Shown: piece by piece, positions 33,295 to 42,279 of the stretch
How positions within the stretch are numbered: the first letter of the stretch is position 1
Layout of the letters: each line of letters begins with the position of its first letter
Assembly (NCBI RefSeq): GCF_036038375.1
Contig: NZ_CP107935.1
Span: forward strand, 6,882,001-6,946,000
DNA from: Streptomyces sp. NBC_00414
GTDB lineage: Bacteria; Actinomycetota; Actinomycetes; Streptomycetales; Streptomycetaceae
Reading direction: 5' to 3'
Length of the DNA: 64,000 bases
Position numbers and translations under genes: made by a program
Notes under the pieces: model-generated
What the model saw: the letters and a program-made list of their open reading frames with translations, nothing else
What the model was told of the DNA's origin: nothing
Databases searched by the model: none

Positions 33295-33308
33295 GTTTGG
33301 GGTCAAAT
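33295..33308. promoter_or_regulatory. Catabolic-cluster operator 1
   Basis: GTTTGGGGTCAAAT is one of three matches to GTTTGRNGYCAAAY in the cluster (others at 45040 and 45157). It abuts the -10 element, covering the likely transcription start. The MarR protein encoded at 41604-42176 is the likely binder. Confidence 0.55.
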
Positions 33309-33417
33309 GAAATGGGGGGAGGGGGCGGTCCCGACCGGACTCATCGGCCGGGCCCGCCCTCAGGGCCCGAGTCCCCGTCCGCTCCCCTCCGACGCCTCGT
33401 CCTCTGGAGGACCGGCC

Positions 33418-33606
33418 ATGAAGGTCGTCGTCGACATGAACAAATGCCAGGACCACGGCCAGTGCGTCTTCGCCGCTCCGGACGTCTTCCGCTTCGACGA
33501 CGACGGACACCTGGCCCACCTCCCCGACGCCGACGACGCACAGCGCGAGGAGGTCGAGGAGGCCGCCGACGTCTGTCCGCTCCAGGCCATCCGGATCGGG
33601 GACTGA
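33418..33606 (+). CDS. Ferredoxin, [3Fe-4S] type
   Basis: A 62-residue ferredoxin with three cluster Cys: CQDHGQC (Cys10, Cys16) and the C-terminal VCPLQAI. The missing fourth Cys and acidic surface are typical of Streptomyces ferredoxins that feed electrons to P450s. It is followed three bases later by its reductase, and a P450 is encoded in the divergent set. GGAGG lies eight bases before the ATG. Confidence 0.92.
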   Translation: MKVVVDMNKCQDHGQCVFAAPDVFRFDDDGHLAHLPDADDAQREEVEEAADVCPLQAIRIGD

Positions 33607-33609
33607 GAC

Positions 33610-34923
33610 GTGAGCGAACCCGCCGTCACGTCCGCCTCCGCCTCCGCCCCCGTCGTCGTGGCCGGTGCCTCCATGGCCGGACTGCGCGCCGCCGAGCAAC
33701 TGCGCGCCGCCGGCTGGCGCGGCCCGGTCGTGCTCGTCGGCGACGAACCCCACATGCCCTACAACCGGCCGCCGCTCTCCAAGGAGGCACTGGCGGGCGA
33801 CGCCTCCTTCGCCTCGCTCGCCCTCCGGCCGCGGGCCAGCGTCTCGGACGTGCGGTGGCGGCTGGGCACCCGGGTGGTAGGGGCCGATCTCGACCGGCGG
33901 ACCGTCGAACTCGGCAACGGTGAAACGTTGTCGTACGGGGGGCTGGTGGTGGCCACCGGGATGCGTTCCCGGCGGCTGCCCTGGCCGGGGCCGGTCCACG
34001 GACGGCACACCGTCCGTACGCTGGCCGACGCCCGGGGGCTGCGCGCGGCGCTGAACCGGCCGGGCGGGCGCGTGGTCGTCATCGGCGCCGGATTCATCGG
34101 CTGCGAGGTGGCCGCGACCGCCCTGGCCCTCGGAGCCGCCGAGGTCACGGCCGTCGACCCGCTGCCGCTGCCCATGGTCGGACCGCTCGGCGAGCTGCTC
34201 GCGAAGGTGCTGCTCGACCGGCACGAACGGCGGGGCGTCCGGTTCGCCCTCGGCACGCAGGTGACCGGGTTCGAGGGCGACGACCGGGTCACCGGGGTGG
34301 TCCTCGCCGACGGCACGGTCATCGAAGCCGACGTCGTGGTGGAGTCGGTGGGCTCCGTCGCCAACACCGAGTGGCTCGACGGCAACGGCCTCGACCTCAC
34401 CGACGGCGTACTGACGGACGAGCACCTGCGGGTCGGCGGACGCCCGGACGTGGTCGCCGTCGGTGACATCGCCCGCTTTCCCAACGCCCGTTACGACGAG
34501 GTCGCGCGCCGCGTGGAGCACTGGTCCATCCCCACGGACACCGCCAAGCACGCGGCCAGGGTGCTCGCCGCCCACCTCACCGGCACCGGATCCGGCATCG
34601 GGACCGGATCCGGGACCGGGACCGGATCCGGAACCGGTACGGACATCGCGTTCGCGCCGTTCGCACCTCTGCCGACCTTCTGGAGCGACCAGCACGACTT
34701 CCGTCTGCAGTCGTTCGGCGCCCCGGTCCTGGGCAAGGACGACGTGCGCGTCCTGGACGGCGACCCCGACGGCGACTTCCTGGCCGGCTTCCACCGGGGC
34801 GGCACGCTCGTCGGAGTCGTCTCCATCGGCGGCCGGTCCACGTCGGCCGCCACCGCCCGCCACCGCGCCGAACTGCTCGCACAGCCCGCCCGTGCCGCCG
34901 GACCAGCTGGGGAACAGCAGTGA
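33610..34923 (+). CDS. FAD-dependent ferredoxin reductase
   Basis: A 437-residue NAD(P)H:ferredoxin reductase of the putidaredoxin-reductase type. VVVAGASMAGLRAAEQL binds FAD, VVVIGAGFIGCEVAAT binds the nicotinamide cofactor, PYNRPPLSKEAL is a family motif and VVAVGDIA the second FAD site. It should pass electrons through the adjacent ferredoxin to the P450 (42280-43554) of this cluster. Residues about 324-344 are a Gly/Thr/Ser repeat not found in usual family members. Start is GTG 33610; the stop overlaps the next GTG (GTGA). Confidence 0.93.
   Translation: MSEPAVTSASASAPVVVAGASMAGLRAAEQLRAAGWRGPVVLVGDEPHMPYNRPPLSKEALAGDASFASLALRPRASVSDVRWRLGTRVVGADLDRRTVELGNGETLSYGGLVVATGMRSRRLPWPGPVHGRHTVRTLADARGLRAALNRPGGRVVVIGAGFIGCEVAATALALGAAEVTAVDPLPLPMVGPLGELLAKVLLDRHERRGVRFALGTQVTGFEGDDRVTGVVLADGTVIEADVVVESVGSVANTEWLDGNGLDLTDGVLTDEHLRVGGRPDVVAVGDIARFPNARYDEVARRVEHWSIPTDTAKHAARVLAAHLTGTGSGIGTGSGTGTGSGTGTDIAFAPFAPLPTFWSDQHDFRLQSFGAPVLGKDDVRVLDGDPDGDFLAGFHRGGTLVGVVSIGGRSTSAATARHRAELLAQPARAAGPAGEQQ
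34579..34641 (+). repeat. In-frame GGATCCGG-type tandem repeat in the reductase
   Basis: Imperfect tandem copies built on ACCGGATCCGGNACCGGN encode a GTGSG-rich linker between the FAD/NAD domains and the C-terminal interface domain. Confidence 0.8.
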
Positions 34924-35726
34924 CGAGTCTGCGTGGATACTTCCATCCGAAGACGGCGACGGGTGCCGCGTCGCTCGTCCCCGCGCCGCCGTGGCGTTAC
35001 TCCGGCGACCTGCTCACCGTCGAATACCGCACCGACCCCGACCGCGTACGCGAGTTGCTGCCCGAGCCGCTGGAACTCGCCGACGAGGACCCCGGCGCCG
35101 TCGCGCTGATCTGGGCCGACTGGCAGTCCTGCGCCGCCTCGGGCCGGGAACTGCTCGACCCGGTGCTGGCCCAGTACGGGGAGGCGTTCGCGGTGGTCCG
35201 CTGCAGGTACCGGGGACGGACGTACACCCGCTGCGTGTTCATCTGGGTCGACAAGGACTTCGCCGTCGCCCGTGGGCTGCACCAGGGTTACCCGAAGAAG
35301 CTCGGCTCCGTCCACCAGACCCGCCCGCACCCCTACGGGCCCGCCCCGCGCATCGAGCCCGGCGCCCGTTTCGGAGCCACCCTCGCCGCCGCCGACCGGC
35401 GCCTGGCCCAGGTCGTCGTCACCCTGCGCGAGCCGTCCGAGACCAACGGGTTCGTCAACGCCCACCCCATGGCCCACCACCGCTGGCTGCCCTCCGTCGA
35501 GAAGGGCAAGGGGCTGGCGCTCGACGAGCTGATCGAGTCCGGGGCCGCCTCCTTCGAGGGCGGTCAACCCTGGACGGGAGAAGCGGAGTTGGAGTTGTTC
35601 GAGGCGCCCACCGAGGAACTGGCCCGGCTGGAGATCCGGGAGCCGATCGCCGCGTACTACCGGCAGGTCGGCGTGGTCTGGGACGGGGGCCGACTGCTGG
35701 AGTCGGGCACGTCCGGCGCCGAATGA
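34920..35726 (+). CDS. Acetoacetate decarboxylase family protein
   Basis: A 268-residue protein of the ADC family. The segment LHQGYPKKLGSVHQ carries the Lys pair of the ADC active site, and the charged strand PAPPWRYSGDLLTVEYRTD begins the fold. Family members act as decarboxylases, aldolase-dehydratases or hydratases through a Schiff base, so it may process a keto acid made by ring cleavage. It overlaps its neighbour by four bases. Confidence 0.85.
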   Translation: MTSLRGYFHPKTATGAASLVPAPPWRYSGDLLTVEYRTDPDRVRELLPEPLELADEDPGAVALIWADWQSCAASGRELLDPVLAQYGEAFAVVRCRYRGRTYTRCVFIWVDKDFAVARGLHQGYPKKLGSVHQTRPHPYGPAPRIEPGARFGATLAAADRRLAQVVVTLREPSETNGFVNAHPMAHHRWLPSVEKGKGLALDELIESGAASFEGGQPWTGEAELELFEAPTEELARLEIREPIAAYYRQVGVVWDGGRLLESGTSGAE

Positions 35727-35806
35727 ACCCCTGGGCGTGAGCCCTCGGCGCACCGACCCGTAGCCCACCGCGCACCGACCCGGAGCCGACAGCGCACCGA
35801 CACCCG

Positions 35807-35841
35807 GAGCCCCATGACATGAGGGAGCCCCATGACATGAG
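35807..35841 (+). repeat. 18-bp tandem duplication across the dehydrogenase start
   Basis: GAGCCCCATGACATGAG occurs at 35807-35823 and 35825-35841, eighteen bases apart. It duplicates the start codon region in the same frame (ATG at 35819 and 35837). Confidence 0.85.
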
Positions 35842-37369
35842 TGAACACCCCACCGCCGCCGTCACCAGCGTCGCCCAAGTCGCCGTCGACACCCGGCACT
35901 TCATCGGTGGCGAACGGGTCGCCTCCGCCGAGACCTTCACCGACGTCTCACCCATCGACGGCCGGCCTCTCGGCGAGATCGCCCGCGGCACCGCGACGGA
36001 GGCCGCCGCGGCCGTCGCCGCCGCCACCAGCGCCTTCCCGATCTGGGCCGCCACCCCGCCCGCCGAACGCGCCCGACTCCTCGGGGCCGTCGCCGACGGT
36101 GTGGAGAAACGACTTGAGGAACTCGCCGCCGTCGAGACACGCGACAACGGCGCCCTCCTGCGTTCCCACCGCCGCGGTGTGATGCCGCGCGTCGCGCACA
36201 ACTTCCGCTTCTTCGCCGACCGGCTGCTCAAGCTGGCGCACGAGGACTTCGAGACCCGCGGTCACAGCCAGCACGTCAGCTGGGACCCGGCGGGACCGTG
36301 CGTACTGATCACCCCGTGGAACGCCCCGCTGCTGCTGGCCACCTGGAAGGCCGCCCCGGCCCTCGCCGCGGGCAACACGGTGATCCTCAAGCCCTCCGAG
36401 TGGTCCCCGCTGACCGCCTCCCTGCTCGCCGACATCGCCACCGCGGCCGGACTGCCGCCCGGGGTCCTCAACGTCGTGCAGGGTTACGGTCCCGAGGTCG
36501 GCGAAGCTCTCGTCGCGCACCCGGACGTGCGCCGCGTCAGCTTCACCGGTTCCGTACCGACGGCGCGGCGCATCGCCACGGCCGCCGCCGCCCACCTCAC
36601 CCCGCTCAGTCTCGAACTCGGCGGCAAGTCACCGCTGTTGGTGTTCGCCGACGCCGACCTGGACCAGGCCGTCGACCTCGCGGTGGAGCAGTACGACAAC
36701 GCCGGACAGATCTGCCTCGCGGCCACCCGCCTCCTGGTCGAGGAGTCGGTGGCCGAGGAGTTCACCCGCCGCTTCACCGAACGGGCGGCCCGGCTCCGGC
36801 AGGGCGACCCCAGGGACGAGGCCACCGACATCGGCCCGCTCATCCATCCCCGCCAACTGGAGAAGGTCGACGGATTCGTGCGGCGGGCGCTGGCGGCGGG
36901 GGCTCGGGTGGTCCTCGGCGGTCACCGGAGCGAGGGTCCCGGCGACCGGTGGCAGGACGGCCTGTACTACGCGCCCACCCTCCTCACCGATGTCGCCCAG
37001 GACTCCGAGATCGTCCAGGAGGAGGTCTTCGGGCCCGTGCTGACCCTGCAGACCTTCACCACCGAGGACGAGGCCGTACGCCTGGCCGACGACACCCGCT
37101 TCGGTCTCGCGGCCACCGTCGCCACCGGCGACCAGGAGCGTGCGCGGCGTGTCACCGCACGGCTCGTGGCGGGCACCGTCTGGGTCAACTGCTTCTACGT
37201 CCGGGATCTCCGGGCACCCTTCGGCGGCTCCCGCCTCTCGGGCGTCGGCCGCGAGGGCGGCGACTGGAGCTTCGACTTCTACTGCGACCTGAAGACCACG
37301 GTCACCGCACCGAACGGATGGACGGACGGACGGATCATGGGTGAGAACGGACGGGCGGACCATGGGTGA
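35837..37369 (+). CDS. Aldehyde dehydrogenase, HpaE-like
   Basis: A 510-residue NAD-dependent dehydrogenase. Key sites are ITPWNAP (Asn), LELGGKSP (Glu), NAGQICLAATR (nucleophile Cys) and EEVFGPVL. Next to an HpaD-type dioxygenase and an HpaG-type hydrolase, the likely substrate is 5-carboxymethyl-2-hydroxymuconate semialdehyde or a close analogue. ATG 35837 follows GAGGGAG; an upstream in-frame ATG at 35819 comes from a tandem duplication. The C-terminus overlaps the next gene by eight bases. Confidence 0.9.
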   Translation: MSEHPTAAVTSVAQVAVDTRHFIGGERVASAETFTDVSPIDGRPLGEIARGTATEAAAAVAAATSAFPIWAATPPAERARLLGAVADGVEKRLEELAAVETRDNGALLRSHRRGVMPRVAHNFRFFADRLLKLAHEDFETRGHSQHVSWDPAGPCVLITPWNAPLLLATWKAAPALAAGNTVILKPSEWSPLTASLLADIATAAGLPPGVLNVVQGYGPEVGEALVAHPDVRRVSFTGSVPTARRIATAAAAHLTPLSLELGGKSPLLVFADADLDQAVDLAVEQYDNAGQICLAATRLLVEESVAEEFTRRFTERAARLRQGDPRDEATDIGPLIHPRQLEKVDGFVRRALAAGARVVLGGHRSEGPGDRWQDGLYYAPTLLTDVAQDSEIVQEEVFGPVLTLQTFTTEDEAVRLADDTRFGLAATVATGDQERARRVTARLVAGTVWVNCFYVRDLRAPFGGSRLSGVGREGGDWSFDFYCDLKTTVTAPNGWTDGRIMGENGRADHG

Positions 37370-38300
37370 GATCGTCGGGGCGGGACTGCTCGCCCATGTC
37401 CCCACCATCGTGCTGCCCGAGGCCGACCGGCTGGAACTCAACGAGGGCAAGGAGAGCACCCTGGTCACCGGCCTGCGGCGGCTCCGTGACGACGTCTTCG
37501 AGTCCGAGGACTACGACACCGTCGTCGTCCTCGACTCCCACTGGGCGACCACCGTCGAGTTCGTCGTCACCGCCCAGGAGCGGCGCGCGGGTCTCTACAC
37601 CTCCGAGGAACTGCCGCGCGGTATGTGCCGGATGCCCTACGACTTTCCCGGCGACCCCGAACTCGCCCACCGCGTCGCCTCGTTCGCCGACCGCCACGGC
37701 ACCTGGATCACCGCGATCGACGACGCGTACCTGCCGATCTACTACGCCACGACCAACCTCTGGAAGTTCCTCGGCGAAGGGCTGCCGGACAAGCGGTGGG
37801 TCTCCGTCGGCGTCTGCCAGACCGGCGACATGGAGGACCATCTGCGCCTCGGCCGTGCGCTTGCCGACGGCATCGCCGCCACCCCCGGCCGCCGGGTGCT
37901 CGTGATCGCGTCCGGGGCCCTGTCGCACACCTTCTGGCCGCTGCGCGAACTGCGCGCCCACGAGGCGGCAGACCCGGTCCACCTCTTCACCCCCGGGGCG
38001 CGGGCCGCCGATCAGGAGCGCATCGCCTGGTTCAAGGAGGGCCGGCACGACCATGTCCTCGACCACATGGACGACTTCTGGCCGTACCGGCCCGAGGCGA
38101 AGTTCTTCCACTACCTGATGCTGGCCGGCGCGCTCGGCGAGCGGGCGTGCACCGCGACGGCCCGTCAGTACGGCGAGTACGAGAACTCCATCGGCACCGG
38201 CCAGGCGCACCTCTGGTTCGACCGCCCGGCGGACGGCTGGACGGGCGCGGGCCCGCCGCCCCCGCCGACCACCGCCCGCACACCCCACAGCCGCGTCTAG
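37362..38300 (+). CDS. Extradiol ring-cleavage dioxygenase, class III (HpaD-like)
   Basis: A 312-residue LigB-superfamily enzyme resembling homoprotocatechuate 2,3-dioxygenase. AHVPTIVLPE and LDSHWATT supply iron-ligand His residues, ASGALSHTFW the second-shell His, LYTSEELP and SIGTGQ are shared with E. coli HpaD. It would open the ring of a catechol between carbons next to the diol. ATG 37362 is used; GTG 37341, seven codons upstream, is within an imperfect repeat of the start region. Confidence 0.92.
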   Translation: MGEIVGAGLLAHVPTIVLPEADRLELNEGKESTLVTGLRRLRDDVFESEDYDTVVVLDSHWATTVEFVVTAQERRAGLYTSEELPRGMCRMPYDFPGDPELAHRVASFADRHGTWITAIDDAYLPIYYATTNLWKFLGEGLPDKRWVSVGVCQTGDMEDHLRLGRALADGIAATPGRRVLVIASGALSHTFWPLRELRAHEAADPVHLFTPGARAADQERIAWFKEGRHDHVLDHMDDFWPYRPEAKFFHYLMLAGALGERACTATARQYGEYENSIGTGQAHLWFDRPADGWTGAGPPPPPTTARTPHSRV

Positions 38301-38376
38301 CCGGACACGGCCCGGCCCCCGGAGAGACTCCCGCCACGCCCGAGCACCATCGCGACCAGACCAGAGAGGTCCCGCC

Positions 38377-39222
38377 ATGCCCGAGTACCGCCGTGTCCTG
38401 CTCGACGGCGCCGCCGTGAAGACCGTCCGTGAGGGCGACGAGCTGGTCGCCGGGGACGGGCGCCGCGTCAAGGCCGGGGACGCGACGCACCTGCCGCCGG
38501 TCGTCCCGTCCAAGGTGATCGCGGTCCACCTCAACCACCGCAGCCGGGTCGACGAGTTCGGGGTCGCGCTGCCGGCCGCCCCCACCTACTTCCACAAGCC
38601 GACCTCGGCCCTGAACTCCCACATGGGCGCGGTCGTCCGGCCCGAGGGCTGCAAGTGGCTCAACTACGAGGGCGAGGTCGCCATCGTCATCGGCAGGACC
38701 GCGCGCAACATCTCCCGGGCCGAGGCGGGCCGGTACATCGCCGGCTACACCGTCGCCAACGACTACGGCCTGCACGACTTCCGCGACACCGACGCGGGCT
38801 CCATGCTCCGTGTGAAGGGCTCCGACACCCTCTGCCCGCTCGGGCCCGGTCTGGTCACCGACTGGGACTTCCACGGCAAACGGCTGCGGACCTACGTCAA
38901 CGGCACGGTCGTCCAGGACGGTTCCACCGACGAGATGACGTGGGACATGCACTACCTCGTCGCCGACATCGCCCGCACCATCACCCTGTACGCCGGAGAC
39001 GTGCTGCTGTCCGGCACCCCGGCCAACTCCCGGCCCGTCGAACCCGGTGACGTGGTCGAGGTCGAGGCCGAGGGCCTCGGGCGGCTCACCAACCACATCG
39101 TCTCCGGCCCCACCGCCGTCCCCGCGGACCTCGGCGCGCAGCCGACCGAGTCCGAGGAAGTGCTGTCCACCGCGCTCGGCGGCGACTGGGAGTTCCGCGG
39201 CATCAGGCCACCGAAACGCTGA
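38377..39222 (+). CDS. Fumarylacetoacetate hydrolase family protein, HpaG/HpcE-like
   Basis: A 281-residue FAH-fold enzyme. The metal-site motif NYEGEVAIVIG, ANDYGLHDFR and KGSDTLCPLGP match the bifunctional decarboxylase/isomerase of homoprotocatechuate degradation (HpcE/HpaG), which acts on the product of the preceding dehydrogenase. A 76-base gap separates it from the dioxygenase. Confidence 0.9.
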   Translation: MPEYRRVLLDGAAVKTVREGDELVAGDGRRVKAGDATHLPPVVPSKVIAVHLNHRSRVDEFGVALPAAPTYFHKPTSALNSHMGAVVRPEGCKWLNYEGEVAIVIGRTARNISRAEAGRYIAGYTVANDYGLHDFRDTDAGSMLRVKGSDTLCPLGPGLVTDWDFHGKRLRTYVNGTVVQDGSTDEMTWDMHYLVADIARTITLYAGDVLLSGTPANSRPVEPGDVVEVEAEGLGRLTNHIVSGPTAVPADLGAQPTESEEVLSTALGGDWEFRGIRPPKR

Positions 39223-39343
39223 CCCGATCGCCGCCCGGCAGCCGACCCGATCGCCGACCGAACACGCCCGCGCACAGGGTGACCCGCCCAGTCCCTGCCC
39301 CGCCCGCTCCGATCCGCTCCACCGAGGTGCCCCGGAGGACCGT

Positions 39344-40855
39344 ATGACCGTCGCCGCCCCTGCCGTCACCCAGGTCACCCATGAGGAATGGGTCCGCCGT
39401 GCCAAGGCGCTCGAACCGGTCGGCGCGCATCTGATCGACGGTGTCGACGAACCCGGTGGCGGCGGCACCTTCGCGGCGGTCTCACCCCGCGACGGCCAGG
39501 TGCTGGCCGAGGTCGCCGACGGAGGAGCGGCCGAGATCGACGCGGCCGTCGCCGCCGCGCGCCGCGCCTTCGACCACGGCCCCTGGCCACGGCTGGCCCC
39601 CGCCGAACGCGGCCGGATCCTGATCCGCCTCGCCGGCCTCCTGGAGGAGCGCCGGGCGGAGCTGGCCCTCACCGTCAGCCTGGAGATGGGCAAGCCCGTC
39701 ACCGAGGCCCACGACATCGAACTCCGGGCCGTCACCGAGACGTTCCGCTGGTACGGCCAGCTCACCGGGAAGCTCACCGACGAGGTCCCGCACACCGCAC
39801 CGGACACCCTCGCGCTCGTCACCCGCGAGCCCGCCGGTGTCGTCGGCGCGGTCGTCCCCTGGAACTTCCCGCTGACCCTGGCCGGCTGGAAGATCGCCCC
39901 CGCGCTGGCAGCCGGATGCACGGTCGTCCTCAAACCCTCCGAACACTCACCGCTGTCGGCCGCCCTGCTGGGACGCGTCGCCCTGTCGGCCGGGCTGCCG
40001 CCTGGCGTCCTCAACGTCGTCAACGGCGAAGGTCCGGTGGCCGGCCGGGCCCTCGGCCTGCACCCCGACGTCGACGTCCTGGCCTTCACCGGGTCCACGG
40101 CCGTCGGCCGCCACTTCCTGCACCACTCGGCGGACTCCAACCTCAAGCGCGTCTGGCTCGAACTGGGCGGCAAGTCGCCCAACATCGTCCTGCCCGACGC
40201 CCCCGACCTGGCGAAGGCCGCGGCCACCGCCGCCTGGGGCATCTTCTTCAACCAGGGCGAGATGTGCACGGCGCCCTCCCGGCTGCTGGTCCACGCCTCC
40301 GTCGCCGAGCAGGTCACCGACGCCGTCGTGGCGCACGCCCGCGCCCTGCGGGTGGGCGACCCCCTCGACCCGGCCACCGGGATGGGCGCCCTCGCCGGTG
40401 AGGGCCACCTCGACCGCGTACTGGGTCATGTGCGGGCGGCGGCCGACAGCGGGGCCCGGCTGCGTACCGGCGGTGCGCGCACCCTGACCGGGACGGGGGG
40501 CAGCTATCTCGAACCGACCGTCTTCGACCGGGTCGCGCCGGACAGCCCGCCGGCGCGCGAGGAGATCTTCGGACCGGTCCTGTCCGTCCTCACCTTCGAG
40601 GACACCGACGAGGCGGTCGCTCTCGCCAACGCCACCGAGTACGGGCTGGCGGCCGGGCTGTGGACGTCCGACCTGTCCACCGCCCACCGGGTCTCCCGCG
40701 CTCTCAAGGCCGGCACGGTGTGGGTCAACTGCTACGAGGAGGGCGACCTGACCGTGCCCTTCGGCGGCGTGAAGCGGTCCGGCAACGGGCGCGACAAGTC
40801 CGTACACGCTCTGGAGAAGTACACCGAACTGAAGACCACCTGGATCCAGTTGTGA
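39344..40855 (+). CDS. Aldehyde dehydrogenase, PuuC/KauB-like
   Basis: A 503-residue dehydrogenase with VVPWNFP, LELGGKSPNIV, FNQGEMCTAPSRLLV (nucleophile Cys) and PFGGVKRSGNGRDKS. The CTAPSR context and length resemble gamma-glutamyl-aminoaldehyde dehydrogenases, and the gene is translationally coupled (GTGA) to a PuuD-type hydrolase, which supports that role. GGAGGAC precedes ATG 39344. Confidence 0.9.
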   Translation: MTVAAPAVTQVTHEEWVRRAKALEPVGAHLIDGVDEPGGGGTFAAVSPRDGQVLAEVADGGAAEIDAAVAAARRAFDHGPWPRLAPAERGRILIRLAGLLEERRAELALTVSLEMGKPVTEAHDIELRAVTETFRWYGQLTGKLTDEVPHTAPDTLALVTREPAGVVGAVVPWNFPLTLAGWKIAPALAAGCTVVLKPSEHSPLSAALLGRVALSAGLPPGVLNVVNGEGPVAGRALGLHPDVDVLAFTGSTAVGRHFLHHSADSNLKRVWLELGGKSPNIVLPDAPDLAKAAATAAWGIFFNQGEMCTAPSRLLVHASVAEQVTDAVVAHARALRVGDPLDPATGMGALAGEGHLDRVLGHVRAAADSGARLRTGGARTLTGTGGSYLEPTVFDRVAPDSPPAREEIFGPVLSVLTFEDTDEAVALANATEYGLAAGLWTSDLSTAHRVSRALKAGTVWVNCYEEGDLTVPFGGVKRSGNGRDKSVHALEKYTELKTTWIQL

Positions 40856-41577
40856 CCCTTCGCCCGCTGATAGCGATCCCCGCCCGCTTCTCCGCGACCT
40901 CCTCGGCCCTGGACCGGGCGGCGGAGGTCAACGCCCGCGCGCTGATCGAGGCGGTCCGGCGGGCCGGCGGCGAGCCGTGCGGCATCCATCCGCACGCGCC
41001 CGGCGGCACGGCCGACGCCGCCGAGGTGCTCGACCGGCTCGCCCGCTTCGACGGCCTCCTGCTGCCCGGCGGCGGCGACGTCGCCCCGTACCGCTACGGG
41101 GCGGTGCGGGCACACCGGGCCGTGTACGACGTGGACGACGAACAGGACGGCTTCGACCTGGAGCTCGCCCGGCAGGCCCTCGCGCACCGGCTTCCGCTGC
41201 TGGCGGTCTGCCGCGGCCTCCAGGTGGTCAACACGGCCCTAGGTGGCACCCTGCACCAGGACACCGACGGTTCCGGGCACACCCACCGCCATGTGCGGCA
41301 GCCCGTCTACCTCACCCCCTGGTCGGCCGTGGCCCGCATCACCGGCACCGACAAGGCGGAGGCGTCCTGCTACCACCATCAGCACGTGGACCGGCTGGGA
41401 AAGGGCCTCAAGGCCACCGCGCACGCCGCCGACGGCACCGTCGAGGCGGTCGAACTCGCGGACGGCGACGACCGGTTCGTGGCCGTGCAATGGCATCCGG
41501 AGGACACCGCGCACACGGACCCGGCCCAGCAACGCCTCTTCGACGCCCTCGTGCGAGCGGCCCGCCGCACCGCCTGA
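40852..41577 (+). CDS. Gamma-glutamyl-GABA-type hydrolase (PuuD-like, class I glutamine amidotransferase fold)
   Basis: A 241-residue peptidase C26 protein. The nucleophile is the Cys of LAVCRGLQVVN, with VQWHPED giving the His and Glu of the triad. PuuD removes glutamate from gamma-glutamyl amides after oxidation. A second copy lies at 47143-47880. Last gene of the rightward operon, convergent with the MarR gene. Confidence 0.92.
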   Translation: MTLRPLIAIPARFSATSSALDRAAEVNARALIEAVRRAGGEPCGIHPHAPGGTADAAEVLDRLARFDGLLLPGGGDVAPYRYGAVRAHRAVYDVDDEQDGFDLELARQALAHRLPLLAVCRGLQVVNTALGGTLHQDTDGSGHTHRHVRQPVYLTPWSAVARITGTDKAEASCYHHQHVDRLGKGLKATAHAADGTVEAVELADGDDRFVAVQWHPEDTAHTDPAQQRLFDALVRAARRTA

Positions 41578-41603
41578 GAGGGGGTACGGGGGCGCGGGGC
41601 GGG

Positions 41604-42176
41604 TCAGTCGCGGGCGCGGCGACCGCTGCGGCGGGGCGTGGCCGCCTCGCCGTTCAGCAGCTCCCGGCGCCGGTCCTCGCCGTGCTCCTCGACCTGGAGC
41701 ACCACGCTCCGCAGCCCGTCGGCGAGCGTGCGGCACTCGGCGTCGCTCAGCCGCGAGGTGACGAAGGCCTCCTCCTCGTTGAACGCCGGGAACACCTCGT
41801 GCATGAAGCTCTCGCCGGCCTCGGTGAGCGCGAGCAGGACGAGCCGCCCGTCGGTGGGATGGCCGGTGCGGCGCAGCAGACCGCGTGACTCCAGGGTGCG
41901 CGCCACACCGGTCAGGGTGCCCTTCGAGATACCGGCCTCCTCGGCGACGCGCCGGGTCTCGGACTCGCCCCAGACCCACACCACCCACAGCACGACGAAG
42001 CCGGTCCAGGTCAGGTCCGAGCGCCGCAGCACGGAGTTCTCCAGGTGCTGGCGCACGGCGGACGCGGCCCGGTAGATGTTGGCCACCGCGGCCATCTGAT
42101 CTCGCCGCACGGGAATGCCGCCGAGTTTCTCCTCCGCGAGTCTCTCCGCCGCGCTGATGGACCGCTGGCTTGGCAC
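41604..42176 (-). CDS. MarR-family transcriptional regulator
   Basis: A 190-residue regulator: winged helix with RRVAEEAGISKGTLTGVARTLESRGLL (seen as VAEEAGISKGTLTGVARTLE) and the wing HPTDGRLVLLALTEAG. MarR proteins of aromatic-acid clusters (HpcR, HpaR type) and of polyamine clusters (EpuR type in S. coelicolor) are repressors lifted by pathway intermediates. GTG 42176 has GAGGGAG upstream. Likely controller of the palindromes at 33295, 45040 and 45157; its own promoter shows no clear copy. Confidence 0.9.
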   Translation of the reverse strand: MPSQRSISAAERLAEEKLGGIPVRRDQMAAVANIYRAASAVRQHLENSVLRRSDLTWTGFVVLWVVWVWGESETRRVAEEAGISKGTLTGVARTLESRGLLRRTGHPTDGRLVLLALTEAGESFMHEVFPAFNEEEAFVTSRLSDAECRTLADGLRSVVLQVEEHGEDRRRELLNGEAATPRRSGRRARD

Positions 42177-42279
42177 GGGCGCTCCCTCGCATCGTCACCG
42201 GACCGCGGTCGCTGCAGACGCACGGTCCCACGGCACCGAATCCTACGGGCCGGTAGGCGGGCCTGTCGGCCCGCGGCGG

